A stretch of 47,692 nucleotides of DNA from an uncultured Clostridia bacterium (GTDB lineage: Bacteria; Bacillota; Clostridia; Oscillospirales; CAG-272). Positions 8,281 through 17,523 of the stretch are shown piece after piece. Under the pieces are notes generated by a model. It did not search any database. It worked only from the letters and a program-made list of their open reading frames with translations, and was not told the DNA's origin. Numbering within the stretch: position 1 is the first letter of the stretch; every line of letters begins with the position of its first letter. The stretch covers positions 1 to 47,692 of the forward strand of contig CAMFEL010000003.1 in NCBI GenBank assembly GCA_945949385.1, in the 5' to 3' direction. Made by a program: the position numbers and the translations under genes.

Positions 8281-8309
8281 AGTATAGCATTTATGAGCGA
8301 AAAATGCAA
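8281..8309 (-). promoter_or_regulatory. Promoter of the two-component operon
   Basis: On the minus strand TTGCAT (8304-8309) and TATACT (8281-8286) are separated by exactly 17 bp, with TGC before the -10 making it an extended -10. It lies between the M23 gene stop and the regulator start, so this operon is transcribed independently of the hydrolase gene. Confidence 0.75.
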
Positions 8310-8313
8310 ACGG

Positions 8314-9479
8314 TCATACGGCAGGGCTGACATATGCCAAAGGATCCTTTTTCACTCCGTTTACGCGCAGCTCAAAATGCAGGTGGTTACCCTTGGAAAA
8401 TCCCGTAGTGCCCACATATCCGATCACCTGTCCCCGCGTTACCGTCTGTCCGCCGCAAACCGCCAGAGACGAGCAGTGGGCATACAGCGTGCTTATTCCG
8501 CCGCCGTGGTCTATCAGAATAAAATTGCCGTAGCTTGAATGGCTCATGGCACGCACCACGGTGCCGTCGTTTGACGCATATATGGGAGTGCCCGCGGGAG
8601 CCGCCGTATCAAGCGCCCAATGAGGATCGCCTTTCGGGTCTGTCTCACCGTAGCGGCAGGTTATATATCCCACTCCCGCAGGCAAAGGCCACATATAGTC
8701 GCCGTCGGCACTGACAGGGGAGGAATTCTGATCTTTTATCTGCGACAGAAGCGCTTCAAGCTCACTTTCAAGCTCGCTCTCCGCCCTGCGCGCCGCATCG
8801 TATTCGCGCTGAAGCGCCTCCCTGTCCTTTGAAAGAGAGTCATAATAGCTTTCCGCACGGCGGGAAAGCTCGCCGTACTTTTCCCTGTCCGCCTCAAGGG
8901 AGGAAAGAGTTTTTTCCTGAAGCGCCTTTGCGCTTTTCAGCTCCTCCGCCGCGTCGGACAGGCTTTGCTTGTCCGCCTCCAGCCTTTCGGCAGTTCTTCG
9001 GTCGTATTCCAATACGGTATTTATCCGCTCAAGGCGGGACAGAAAATCGCTGACACTGACACTGCCGAACAGCACCTGAAGATACCCGCGCCGCCGCTGT
9101 CCTGACTGTCTCGAAGTCGTTCTTTCATTTTTTCGCGGGTCGCGTCTATGCTTTTTTCAAGGGCGTCCACCCTGTTCTCCGTCTCACTTATCTGCTCCGA
9201 CAGTTCCCGATTCAGCGCCTCGGAAGCGGCAATTTTCTGGTCAACCGCTTCTACCAGCATATCAATACTATGCTTGTTTTCAAGGGCGCCGCCCGCCTGG
9301 GAGTCAAGGGAGGCTATTTTATCTTCAAGCTCCTTTTGCCGCCCCTCAAGCTCCGATATTCTGTCGCGGTATTTCTGTACATCGGCGTTTGCCGCTCCCG
9401 CCGCCGTTGAAAAGGAAAAAATCATGGCTGCGCAGACTCCCGCCGCAAAAACGCGTATTACCCCTCTCCTTGTATTCAT
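8314..9479 (-). pseudogene. M23 peptidoglycan endopeptidase (PcsB/EnvC-like), frameshifted
   Basis: Two overlapping frames together make one family-typical protein of about 388 residues. The N-terminal part (from the ATG at 9479) has a signal peptide (VFAAGVCAAMIFSFSTAAGA) and a coiled coil ending MKERLRDSQDSGGAG. The C-terminal part in the other frame continues YLQVLFGSVSVSDFLSRLE, more coiled coil, and an M23 domain with zinc ligands in HWALD and GNHLHFEL. Adding one G in the run at 9085-9087 joins them exactly where PcsB-like proteins continue. I see no strong slippery site. As read, only the coiled-coil half is made from the normal start. It could be a real mutation or a sequencing indel. 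Confidence 0.85.
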
Positions 9480-9622
9480 TGATTTTCACCTCTTATATGT
9501 ACTGTTATCTGACAGTATCATACACTTTCGCCGTTATTAAGTCATCATAAAAACGTAAGGGAAATGTAAAAGAGCCGCAGGGTCATATTTTGGAAAAAAG
9601 TCTTTATTTTTTTCATATCTTA

Positions 9623-9631
9623 TGGTACAAT
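9623..9631 (+). promoter_or_regulatory. Extended -10 of the MBOAT operon
   Basis: TGGTACAAT, an extended -10, lies about 110 bp before the MBOAT start. The matching -35 region (about 9603-9608) is only T-rich and weak. Confidence 0.45.
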
Positions 9632-9741
9632 AAAAATAACTAAGGCATATAATAGGCGTGGCACGGCGAGCTGCCTGCCGCCGCCCTGCCCCTTTCAGCA
9701 ATATCCGGAGAAAAAGTTCTCCGCAGACCACGGAGCCGCGC

Positions 9742-11163
9742 ATGGTTTTTACTTCTCTTGAATTTCTGTTTCTGTATTTTGCGGTGACGATGATATGCTA
9801 TTTCATCGTCCCTCTGCGCCTGAGGAATATGGTTCTTCTCGTCGTCAGCCTTGTATTCTACGGCTGGGGTGAGCCGAAATATGTCGTCATAATGCTTGTC
9901 TCCATGGTGGTCGACTACACCTGCGGCTACTTTGCGGGCAAGTACAGGGAGATCGATAAAAAAAGGGCGCGGCGGTTTGTTATAATCAGCGCCGTCATAA
10001 ATCTGGGTATACTGGGATTTTTCAAATACTATACATTCATTGTGCAGAATCTGCAGCTTCTGCCTTTTGAATTTCTTAAAAAGATACCTCTTCTGGCAGA
10101 TGTTCCTCTGCCTATCGGAATTTCATTCTACACCTTCCAGACCATGTCCTACACCATCGATGTATACAGGGGCGACGCAAAGGTGCAGAGAAATATGGCC
10201 TCCTTCGGCGCCTATGTTACCCTGTTCCCTCAGCTTATAGCTGGACCCATTGTCAGATATCAGGACATCGACGATCAGCTCCGCTCAAGACCTCACAATA
10301 TAGATATGTTCGCCTCCGGTATGCGCACCTTTGTGTGCGGCTTTGCCAAAAAGATCATGCTGGCAAACGCCGCAGGCGCTTTGTGGGATCATTTCAGAGG
10401 TCTGTCGGAGTCCGGCGGCTCCGTTACGGTGCTCGGCTCCTGGACGGGACTTATTCTCTACGCTTTCCAGATATACTTTGACTTTTCCGGATATTCCGAT
10501 ATGGCAATAGGACTGGGAAAAATGCTGGGCTTCAACTTTAAGGAAAACTTTTTCTATCCCTATGTTTCAAAGAGCATTACGGATTTCTGGCGCCGCTGGC
10601 ATATTTCCATGGGCACCTGGTTCAGGGAGTATGTATATATCCCCCTGGGCGGCAACCGCTGCGCCAAGTGGAAAATGTTCCGCAATATTATAGCTGTATG
10701 GTTCCTTACGGGACTTTGGCACGGCGCAAGCTGGAACTACATACTGTGGGGACTTTACTACTGCCTGTTCCTGCTTATTGAAAAAGCGTTCCTTCTGAAG
10801 GTGCTTAAAAAGCTGCCCGCGGCAGTTTCCCATATATACACCCTTGCGGTGGTGCTTTTCGGCTGGTGGCTGTTCGTATTTGAGGATCTGTCCGCAGGCT
10901 GGACCTATCTGGGGCATATGTTCGGGGTGGGCGCCGCATTTACGGAGCCCGCGGTCACCTACGACATACTGCGCAATCTCTTATTCATAGTCATCCTCTG
11001 CATTGCCGCAACGCCCTTACCCAAAAAGCTGTACTACAAGTTCTACACCGCGGGAAAAGGCGCCCGTATTGCCGTAAGCGTATGCTGCGCCGCCGTGCTT
11101 GTGCTGTGCACCGGGTATCTGGTGGATTCCTCCTACAACCCGTTTTTGTATTTCAGATTTTAA
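9742..11163 (+). CDS. MBOAT-family O-acyltransferase (AlgI/DltB-like)
   Basis: From the ATG at 9742 (GGAG six bases upstream) the protein has 473 residues and about ten transmembrane helices. It shows the MBOAT motifs WRRWHISMGTWFREYVYIPLGG and LTGLWHGASWNYILWG, the latter with the conserved catalytic histidine. AlgI-type proteins pass acetyl groups across the membrane for O-acetylation of exported polysaccharide or teichoic acid. The next gene encodes a DHHW protein, its usual partner, 15 bp downstream. The acceptor polymer cannot be deduced. Confidence 0.92.
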   Translation: MVFTSLEFLFLYFAVTMICYFIVPLRLRNMVLLVVSLVFYGWGEPKYVVIMLVSMVVDYTCGYFAGKYREIDKKRARRFVIISAVINLGILGFFKYYTFIVQNLQLLPFEFLKKIPLLADVPLPIGISFYTFQTMSYTIDVYRGDAKVQRNMASFGAYVTLFPQLIAGPIVRYQDIDDQLRSRPHNIDMFASGMRTFVCGFAKKIMLANAAGALWDHFRGLSESGGSVTVLGSWTGLILYAFQIYFDFSGYSDMAIGLGKMLGFNFKENFFYPYVSKSITDFWRRWHISMGTWFREYVYIPLGGNRCAKWKMFRNIIAVWFLTGLWHGASWNYILWGLYYCLFLLIEKAFLLKVLKKLPAAVSHIYTLAVVLFGWWLFVFEDLSAGWTYLGHMFGVGAAFTEPAVTYDILRNLLFIVILCIAATPLPKKLYYKFYTAGKGARIAVSVCCAAVLVLCTGYLVDSSYNPFLYFRF

Positions 11164-11178
11164 GGGAGGTACCGGAAT

Positions 11179-12486
11179 ATGGCAAACGATACGAATAAAA
11201 GCAAAATAATTACCGCCGACGGCGAAGCAAAAAAATATTTTGATTTGCAGATGTCGCTGAAAGGCTCCTCACGTTTCGCAAACATACTGCTGACTTTCCT
11301 TACCATGGGTTTTGTATTCGTGTTTGCGGCTCTGTTCTGGATCCTTCCCGACAGGGATTTTTCCCCGGAGGAAAACCGCTCGCTGGCAAAGGCGCCGGAA
11401 ATGACGGTTGAAAATCTGTTTTCAGGCAATCTCACCGAAGAATTTTCCGATTATATGGCAGATCAGTTCCCCGCAAGAGGCTTTTTCGTAGGCGTGAAAG
11501 CCGTGGGAGAGCTGGCGCAGGGCAAGCAGGAAAACAACGATGTGTTTGTGGCAAAGGACAACTATCTTATTGCCCGCGTCGATTATCCCGACGAAAAAAA
11601 TCTTCAGAAAAACATATCCGCCGCAGGCCGCTTTATTGCCGCCGCCGAGGATAGCGGCATAAACTGCACCGCAGCCTTTGCGGGACGCAAAGCCGATGTG
11701 TGCTACGATAAACTGCCTGCCGTTTATAACGGCAAGTATTACTCCGACAGGATATGGGGTATACTTGATGATATGTGCAAGGCCTCCGGCTTTGACTTTG
11801 TAAATCTGAGGGATGTACTGCGCACCCACGAAGCTGACGGCGAAGAGATCTATTACAGAACCGACCACCATTGGAATTCCTACGGCGCGTATATCGCCTA
11901 TACTGCCATCGGCGACTCTGTGGGCTACAAGCCCCTTCCCCTAACCGATTTTGAAAAGGAAAAGGTCACCGACTCATTTCTCGGTACCACCTGGTCAGCC
12001 TCCGGCATCAAGTGGCAGGAGGGTGAAGAAATAGACTTTTACCGCTGGGAGGGCGACGGAGATTTCACCATGCGCGTGCTTGACCCCTCGGGTCAGCTCA
12101 GCGACTGCGAGGGACAGCGCACCGTGGAGGAGGACGGCGATGTATATTCCGTGTTTGACTCCTACTATATCCGCGATTTTCTCGACAAAAAAGATAAGTA
12201 TGCCTCCTTTATCGGCGGCAACTTCGGCTATACGGAGATATACAATAATACAGACGGGCAGCGCGAGACCCTGCTGATCCTTAAAGACTCCTTTGCCAAC
12301 AGCATGGTGCAGTTCCTCGCCCGTGACTATGACCTGATCATGATAGACCTGCGCTACTACAAAGCCAACATTACAAGGCTTTGTGAGGAAAAGGACATTA
12401 AAAATGTACTGCTTCTGTATAACATGGAAACGCTTACCGAGTCCTCCGACCTTGTAATTCTCAATACGGGACTTATGAATAAGTAA
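11179..12486 (+). CDS. DHHW/AlgJ-like acetyltransfer partner protein
   Basis: A 435-residue protein with an N-terminal cytosolic tail, one membrane helix near residues 36-56 and an extracellular SGNH/AlgX-like domain. The hallmark motif YRTDHHWNSYGAY has D229-H230-H231-W232, and a later LLILKDSFANS would carry the conserved serine region. It follows the MBOAT gene at 15 bp with GGGAGGT before the ATG. The likely role is to take the acetyl group delivered by the MBOAT protein and place it on an exported glycan. Family is clear; substrate unknown. Confidence 0.88.
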   Translation: MANDTNKSKIITADGEAKKYFDLQMSLKGSSRFANILLTFLTMGFVFVFAALFWILPDRDFSPEENRSLAKAPEMTVENLFSGNLTEEFSDYMADQFPARGFFVGVKAVGELAQGKQENNDVFVAKDNYLIARVDYPDEKNLQKNISAAGRFIAAAEDSGINCTAAFAGRKADVCYDKLPAVYNGKYYSDRIWGILDDMCKASGFDFVNLRDVLRTHEADGEEIYYRTDHHWNSYGAYIAYTAIGDSVGYKPLPLTDFEKEKVTDSFLGTTWSASGIKWQEGEEIDFYRWEGDGDFTMRVLDPSGQLSDCEGQRTVEEDGDVYSVFDSYYIRDFLDKKDKYASFIGGNFGYTEIYNNTDGQRETLLILKDSFANSMVQFLARDYDLIMIDLRYYKANITRLCEEKDIKNVLLLYNMETLTESSDLVILNTGLMNK

Positions 12487-12542
12487 CTGCCGCGCCTGCG
12501 GCACCGAAAAGTCCGCCTATTCGGCGGCAGAACGGAGAATTT

Positions 12543-12992
12543 ATGAAAAAGATACTTAAAACCTTGATTGTCACCGCCGCCCTTATTACGGCAGCAGCCT
12601 GTCTCTTTTCATGCGCACGGGGCGCGGGAAAAGAAGAGGACACCACAGAGCCCTCGGTGACTACGGAGCGCAGCGGCTTTGAGGATGTGACCGCTCCTCC
12701 CGAAAGCACGGGCGCCGACACCGAGACCTCGGGCGACGCAGTTTCGTCGGACGCAGACATCTCACTGACAAACGAGGAAGCCGTTGAAGCGGCAAAGGCC
12801 TGGCTTGGAGAGACCGACCCCGACACAGGCTACAAATACGCCTATTCCTTTGACGGAATGGACGAAAACGGCGGCGAGGAGTGCTTCCGCATCCGCGTTT
12901 CCTGGTATCTCGAGGACGAGGACAGATACTCTCTCTGCGGTTATCTTTTAGTGTCCGAGGACGGCAAAAACATTCAAAAATTTGATTGGTAA
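12543..12992 (+). CDS. Small lipoprotein of unknown function
   Basis: A 149-residue protein with a type II signal peptide (MKKILKTLIVTAALITAAACLFSC) and a lipobox cysteine near residue 24. A Thr/Glu-rich linker follows, then a compact domain of about 75 residues (NEEAVEAAKAWLGETDPDTGYKY onward) that resembles small PepSY-like exported folds, though I am not certain. It lies between the DHHW gene and the topoisomerase gene on the same strand. Two small hairpins occur in the 56 bp before it. Confidence 0.75.
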   Translation: MKKILKTLIVTAALITAAACLFSCARGAGKEEDTTEPSVTTERSGFEDVTAPPESTGADTETSGDAVSSDADISLTNEEAVEAAKAWLGETDPDTGYKYAYSFDGMDENGGEECFRIRVSWYLEDEDRYSLCGYLLVSEDGKNIQKFDW

Positions 12993-13004
12993 GGCAGTAC
13001 GGAA

Positions 13005-15005
13005 ATGGCAAAAGTAAAGGAAGCGGCAAAATACAACGATCTTTCAATTGAAAAGCTGGAGGGCGCCGACCGCGTGAGAAAGCGCCCCGCCGTCATATTC
13101 GGCTCCGACGGGCTTGAAGGCTGCGAGCACGCCTTTTTTGAGATCCTTTCCAACTCCGTGGACGAGGCAAAGGAGGGCTACGGCAGCGTTATCACCGTTA
13201 CCGCCTTTCGGGATCATTCCATAGAGGTTGCCGACAGAGGACGCGGAGTACCCATGGGCTACAACGAGAAATACGGCTGCTATAACTGGGAGCTGGTCTA
13301 CTGCGAGCTGTATGCGGGAGGCAAGTACAACAACAACTCCGGCGATGGCGCATATGAGTATTCCATAGGACTTAACGGCCTGGGCGCCTGCGCTACTCAG
13401 TATTCCTCCGAGTTATTTGAAGTACACTCATACAGCGGCGACACAGAATCCAGTATGTCTTTCCGCCAGGGCGAGCCGGTGTCAAAGCTTGAAGTGCGCC
13501 AGCTTGACAAAAAAGAGCGACGCACGGGCACCGTTACCTACTGGAAGCCCGACCTTGAAGTCTTTACGGATATAAATATCCCCAAAGAATACTTCACCGA
13601 TGTGCTGGAAAAACAGGCGGTGGTAAACGCCGGACTTAAGTTCGTTTTCCGCTTTGAAAACGAAGACGGCGGCTTTGAACAGTCCGAATTTATTTACGAA
13701 AACGGAATTCTGGACTATGTCTCCCGCCTTGCGGGGGACAGCGCCATTACCCAGCCTGTTTCCTGGAAAATGGGGGAGGTCAAAGGGCGCGACCGCGAGG
13801 ACAAGGCAGACTATAAGCTTACCTGCGAGGTAGCTTTCTGCGCTTCAAACGCCGTAAGCATTGCGGAGTATTACCATAACTCAAGCCATCTGGAGTACGG
13901 CGGAAGCCCGGAAAAGGCTGTGCGCACCGCCTTTACCTACGCGGTGGACAAGCAGCTTAAAACACTGGGAAAATACAACAAGAACGAGTCCAAAATAACC
14001 TACGCGGATATTGAGGACTGTCTCATTATCGTCACAAATTCCTTTTCCACCGTCACCTCCTACGAAAACCAGACAAAAAAGAAAATTACAAACTCCTTTA
14101 TAGCGGAGGCTATGACCGCATTTATAAAGGAACAGCTTGAAATTTACTTTGCGGAAAACCCCATCGACGGAGAAAAATTCGTAAATCAGGTGCTTGTAAA
14201 CAAGCGCTCAAGAGAGACTGCGGAAACCACCCGTCTCAATATCAAAAAGAAGCTTGCCGCCTCAACCGATGTGGCAAGCAGAGTGGAAAAATTCGTCTCC
14301 TGCCGCTCAAAAGACCCCGACAGACGCGAGCTTTACATTGTGGAGGGCGACTCCGCAATGACAAGCTGCAAGCTGGGCAGAAACGCGGAGTTTCAGGCAA
14401 TAATCCCCGTCAGAGGCAAAACCCTGAACTGCCAGAAAAGCACCTACGACAAAATATTCAAAAGCGATATAATAGTCGATCTTCTCCGTGTTATCGGCTG
14501 CGGAGTGGAGATAAAGGCAAAGGTCAAGGGCAATTTCGTGCCCTTTGATATTAACTCTCTTAAATGGTCAAAGATCATTATCTGCACCGATGCGGACGAG
14601 GACGGCTTCCAGATACGCACTCTGCTGCTGACGCTGTTCAACAGACTGCTGCCCACACTTATAAAAGAGGGCAAGGTGTATATCGCCGAATCTCCCCTGT
14701 TTGAGATAACCACAAAGGAAAAAATTTATTTTGCCTATAACGAGCAGGAAAAAGCGGACATTCTCGCCACTCTTGAGGGCAAAAAATACACGCTTCAGCG
14801 CTCAAAGGGTCTTGGCGAAAACGAGCCGGATATGATGTGGCAGACAACCATGAATCCCGCAACTCGCCGCCTTATACGGGTGACCCAGTCGGACGCCGCC
14901 GCAACGGAGCATATTTTCGATGTGCTTCTGGGCGACAACCTGCCGGAGCGAAAGAAATTCATCGCACAGTACGCCGCCCGCTACGCGGAATTGGCGGATA
15001 TATAA
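13005..15005 (+). CDS. GyrB/ParE-type topoisomerase subunit B
   Basis: A 666-residue type IIA topoisomerase ATPase subunit. The GHKL ATPase carries EILSNSVDEAKEG (about residues 46-58), DRGRGVPMG and the glycine loop GLNGLGACA (122-130). The TOPRIM domain has YIVEGDSAM and IICTDADEDGFQIRTLL, and the C-terminal signature SKGLGENEPDMMWQTTMNP is present. DGFQIRT in place of the usual DGAHIRT marks a divergent ParE-like subfamily. It lies 12 bp after the small lipoprotein gene. A terminator follows and no gyrA/parC-type gene is in the window, so its partner must be elsewhere. Confidence 0.9.
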   Translation: MAKVKEAAKYNDLSIEKLEGADRVRKRPAVIFGSDGLEGCEHAFFEILSNSVDEAKEGYGSVITVTAFRDHSIEVADRGRGVPMGYNEKYGCYNWELVYCELYAGGKYNNNSGDGAYEYSIGLNGLGACATQYSSELFEVHSYSGDTESSMSFRQGEPVSKLEVRQLDKKERRTGTVTYWKPDLEVFTDINIPKEYFTDVLEKQAVVNAGLKFVFRFENEDGGFEQSEFIYENGILDYVSRLAGDSAITQPVSWKMGEVKGRDREDKADYKLTCEVAFCASNAVSIAEYYHNSSHLEYGGSPEKAVRTAFTYAVDKQLKTLGKYNKNESKITYADIEDCLIIVTNSFSTVTSYENQTKKKITNSFIAEAMTAFIKEQLEIYFAENPIDGEKFVNQVLVNKRSRETAETTRLNIKKKLAASTDVASRVEKFVSCRSKDPDRRELYIVEGDSAMTSCKLGRNAEFQAIIPVRGKTLNCQKSTYDKIFKSDIIVDLLRVIGCGVEIKAKVKGNFVPFDINSLKWSKIIICTDADEDGFQIRTLLLTLFNRLLPTLIKEGKVYIAESPLFEITTKEKIYFAYNEQEKADILATLEGKKYTLQRSKGLGENEPDMMWQTTMNPATRRLIRVTQSDAAATEHIFDVLLGDNLPERKKFIAQYAARYAELADI

Positions 15006-15011
15006 GACAAA

Positions 15012-15036
15012 AGCTCCGGCACCGCCGGAGCTTTTT
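15012..15036. terminator. Terminator between convergent operons
   Basis: A 9-bp perfect stem (agctccggc/gccggagct) with loop acc, followed by five T on the plus strand and by a weaker TTTT run on the minus strand. It ends the topoisomerase transcript and may also end the TIR operon coming from the other side. Confidence 0.85.
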
Positions 15037-15079
15037 ATTATGTACAGATATAGTATACAGTATACCTTACTTATGAGTC

Positions 15080-17521
15080 CTAAGCGCTCAGATCAATCCA
15101 CAAAGCGGGGCGGACGGCAAAACCATGATGGCCGACACGGCCGCCGTCCTCGACGACGCCGCCGTAATCGTCGAAATAGGCGGCCCAACTCTGACAGCAG
15201 CCGGGCGACCGCAGCCACCAATAGCAGTTGTCGTTGTAGCTATTGACAAACGCTCCACCAGCAACAGCATACTCGGTAGGTTTACATTGTCTTGCGCTAT
15301 CGGAGCTGAAGTACTTATTTGCTTCGGTAATGCTTAACAAGAACACCCGGTCCTGTGTTGCGTTGCCGGGGTTTGTGGAATAGCTGGGATTTTCATCTGC
15401 GGATACCGTTACCGTAGGAATCATTGCCTTTTCGTTGGCAGTAAACGCAGAATTGATGAAATTGTTATTTAACCAGTTTCGGAGTGTGCAGGTCTCCCAA
15501 GTGACGTCGGCATAACTTGTGTTGTACTGCTGGCAGTCAAGAGCATATTTGCTGATGACAAGTGCTTTGCCGTCTTTCACTTCAAGAACAAGCCACTCAA
15601 TATTTTCCTTGCCGTTGGATGTGTTGTTGTCTTGCTCGTATGTACCAAAAAACACATAATCGCCGACGTTTGCGCTTTTCAGCTTCTCCGTCTCATATCT
15701 AACGTAAATGGAATTTGCTTTTTCGGTACTGTCCTTGTATCCATCAAGCGCAATTAACGCTTCATACGCTTCAGCGATATTCCCAGCATCCATCAAGGCA
15801 ATAGCATCGTTATATTTGCTGTTGGGGATAATTACGGTATTCAATACAATTATAAAGGCGATAATTGCACAAACGGTAGGCGTTAAAACAGCAATAATTA
15901 TTTTCCGTTTCTTTGCCATGAGTTCTGCTTCCAAACGCTCCATGCGGTAAATTTCTTCTTGTTTCTGTTTTATTTCCTCAATCTTTCTTTCACAAATTTC
16001 GATTTGTTCATCTGCATCTCGCCAGTTAGGGATCTGTTTGAATTTTGCGATAGCAATTTGAAAGCCGTAGACTGAATTCTCTTTCGTTTTTTTAATCGCT
16101 TGCCTATAAGTTTCATCTTTATGACACGCTTCCGCTTTTTCAAGGCACTGATCCCTCAAACAGTCGGAATCCTTAAAACCTTTAATTCTACCAAATAAAT
16201 CGGCAGCAGTCTTGAAAGCGCTCTCCGTCGTCGCATTTGCCATAGCATTTAATGCCCATTCATAATTTCCGTTAAGTCGCTCATTCTCGTTTCTTTCATT
16301 TATATGGGCAATATAGCCTTGGAGCGATGCTTTAAGTTTGGCACCTCCGAAGCGTATAATTTTTTGATAGTTACCGTAATCGTCAAACGGCTGTTCACAG
16401 TCAGCAAGTTTTTCCTGTGTGTTTACTTTAAGCTCCGCCATAAGCTTCCCGAGATAAGCTTCGGCACATTCGGGATCAAGGTCAAGCACCTTTTCGCAAT
16501 ACTCATTTGCAGAATCCCAATCCCCATCCTCAAGGAACATAAATACCCGTTTCAGCAAAGGAGTGGTGTTTGCGTTTCCCGCGGCAATTACGGTTTCCTT
16601 CACAACTGTTGCTTTCGGCTCGTCATTTTGTGCAATCTTCTTAATACCGCGAATCAGATCCTGCATAAAGCCGAGTTTTGACATATCCTGCGCCTGAAGA
16701 TGAGAAAACTCATCGGGGAGGTCATAAGGATCCATATCCTTATATGCGGGGATGAGCATTTTTTTGCCGCCGCTTTTCTTTACCAAAGAAAGGTATCTTG
16801 ACCACTCGTTTTTCACCCATACCGCATTGAAATACTCCGGTTTTGTGCCGAGAGCCACCATTACCTTTGCGCTGTTAAGTGCGGCAAATATGTACGGCTC
16901 ATATGCGCTTCCCAACTTGTCCTCAAGAGTGATTCTTGCAAAGAAAACCTTGAATCCTTCTTGGGTTAACTGATGATAAAGATCGTTGGCTAAAACGCTG
17001 TCAGGGGTACGGCGACCGTTATTGTCTGTTTCTTTATAACAAATAAATACATCAAAAGGTTTTTCTTTGGCAGAAATTTCAAGAATACCCTTTTGGATGT
17101 CGTCTATAGCCTTTGCTTCTTCCTCGTATATCTGCTTCTGATAACCGTCGGCGTACTGCAGGGCGGATTTGTAATCCTCATCCATATAGACAGAGGTAAA
17201 CTGCGCACGGTTAACGGTAGGAACACGCTTGTGAGTAGCAGGATCTTCCACATACTCTATTCCATAGCGGCACAGCACCAAAGACCAGTATGCCTCCGCG
17301 TCGGTGCTGTCCTCGTTAAGTATCTGCTCATATATTGCCGCAGCCTTATCATAATCATTGTTGCGGCGAAAATGATTGGCTCTGTCATAAAGATTGGCTT
17401 TTTTATCATCATCAAGGCGGGGCAAAGTCTGCTTTGTCCCGCAGCTGTCGCATACCCCGACAGTTGCACCTTCTTCAAACTCTATGGTGCCTCCGCACAT
17501 TTTACATTTGAATATAGACAT
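15080..17521 (-). CDS. Zinc ribbon-TPR-TIR-TM-DUF6273 multidomain protein
   Basis: 813 residues from the ATG at 17521 (AAGGAG upstream). Domain order: N-terminal zinc ribbon (C6, C9, C24, C27), TPR-like helices at 40-95, a TIR domain at about 154-297 (FDVFICYKETDNNG onward), more TPR-like repeats at 320-500, a coiled coil, one membrane helix at 540-567, and an extracytoplasmic C-type-lectin-like DUF6273 domain at 618-813 (WWLRSPG, RPALWIDL). E208 in AYEPYIFAAL aligns with the catalytic glutamate of NAD-cleaving TIRs. The TIR domain is on the cytosolic side and the lectin-like domain outside, so it could be a receptor. It is the last gene of the SPFH operon, two bases after the DUF2971 gene. 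Enzyme activity is inferred. Confidence 0.88.
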   Translation of the reverse strand: MSIFKCKMCGGTIEFEEGATVGVCDSCGTKQTLPRLDDDKKANLYDRANHFRRNNDYDKAAAIYEQILNEDSTDAEAYWSLVLCRYGIEYVEDPATHKRVPTVNRAQFTSVYMDEDYKSALQYADGYQKQIYEEEAKAIDDIQKGILEISAKEKPFDVFICYKETDNNGRRTPDSVLANDLYHQLTQEGFKVFFARITLEDKLGSAYEPYIFAALNSAKVMVALGTKPEYFNAVWVKNEWSRYLSLVKKSGGKKMLIPAYKDMDPYDLPDEFSHLQAQDMSKLGFMQDLIRGIKKIAQNDEPKATVVKETVIAAGNANTTPLLKRVFMFLEDGDWDSANEYCEKVLDLDPECAEAYLGKLMAELKVNTQEKLADCEQPFDDYGNYQKIIRFGGAKLKASLQGYIAHINERNENERLNGNYEWALNAMANATTESAFKTAADLFGRIKGFKDSDCLRDQCLEKAEACHKDETYRQAIKKTKENSVYGFQIAIAKFKQIPNWRDADEQIEICERKIEEIKQKQEEIYRMERLEAELMAKKRKIIIAVLTPTVCAIIAFIIVLNTVIIPNSKYNDAIALMDAGNIAEAYEALIALDGYKDSTEKANSIYVRYETEKLKSANVGDYVFFGTYEQDNNTSNGKENIEWLVLEVKDGKALVISKYALDCQQYNTSYADVTWETCTLRNWLNNNFINSAFTANEKAMIPTVTVSADENPSYSTNPGNATQDRVFLLSITEANKYFSSDSARQCKPTEYAVAGGAFVNSYNDNCYWWLRSPGCCQSWAAYFDDYGGVVEDGGRVGHHGFAVRPALWIDLSA

Positions 17522-17523
17522 AA

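Noticed and set aside
9060-9120. Programmed -1 frameshift in the M23 gene
   Set aside because: No slippery heptamer of the X-XXY-YYZ kind and no suitable downstream pseudoknot that I can see; a simple indel explains it better.
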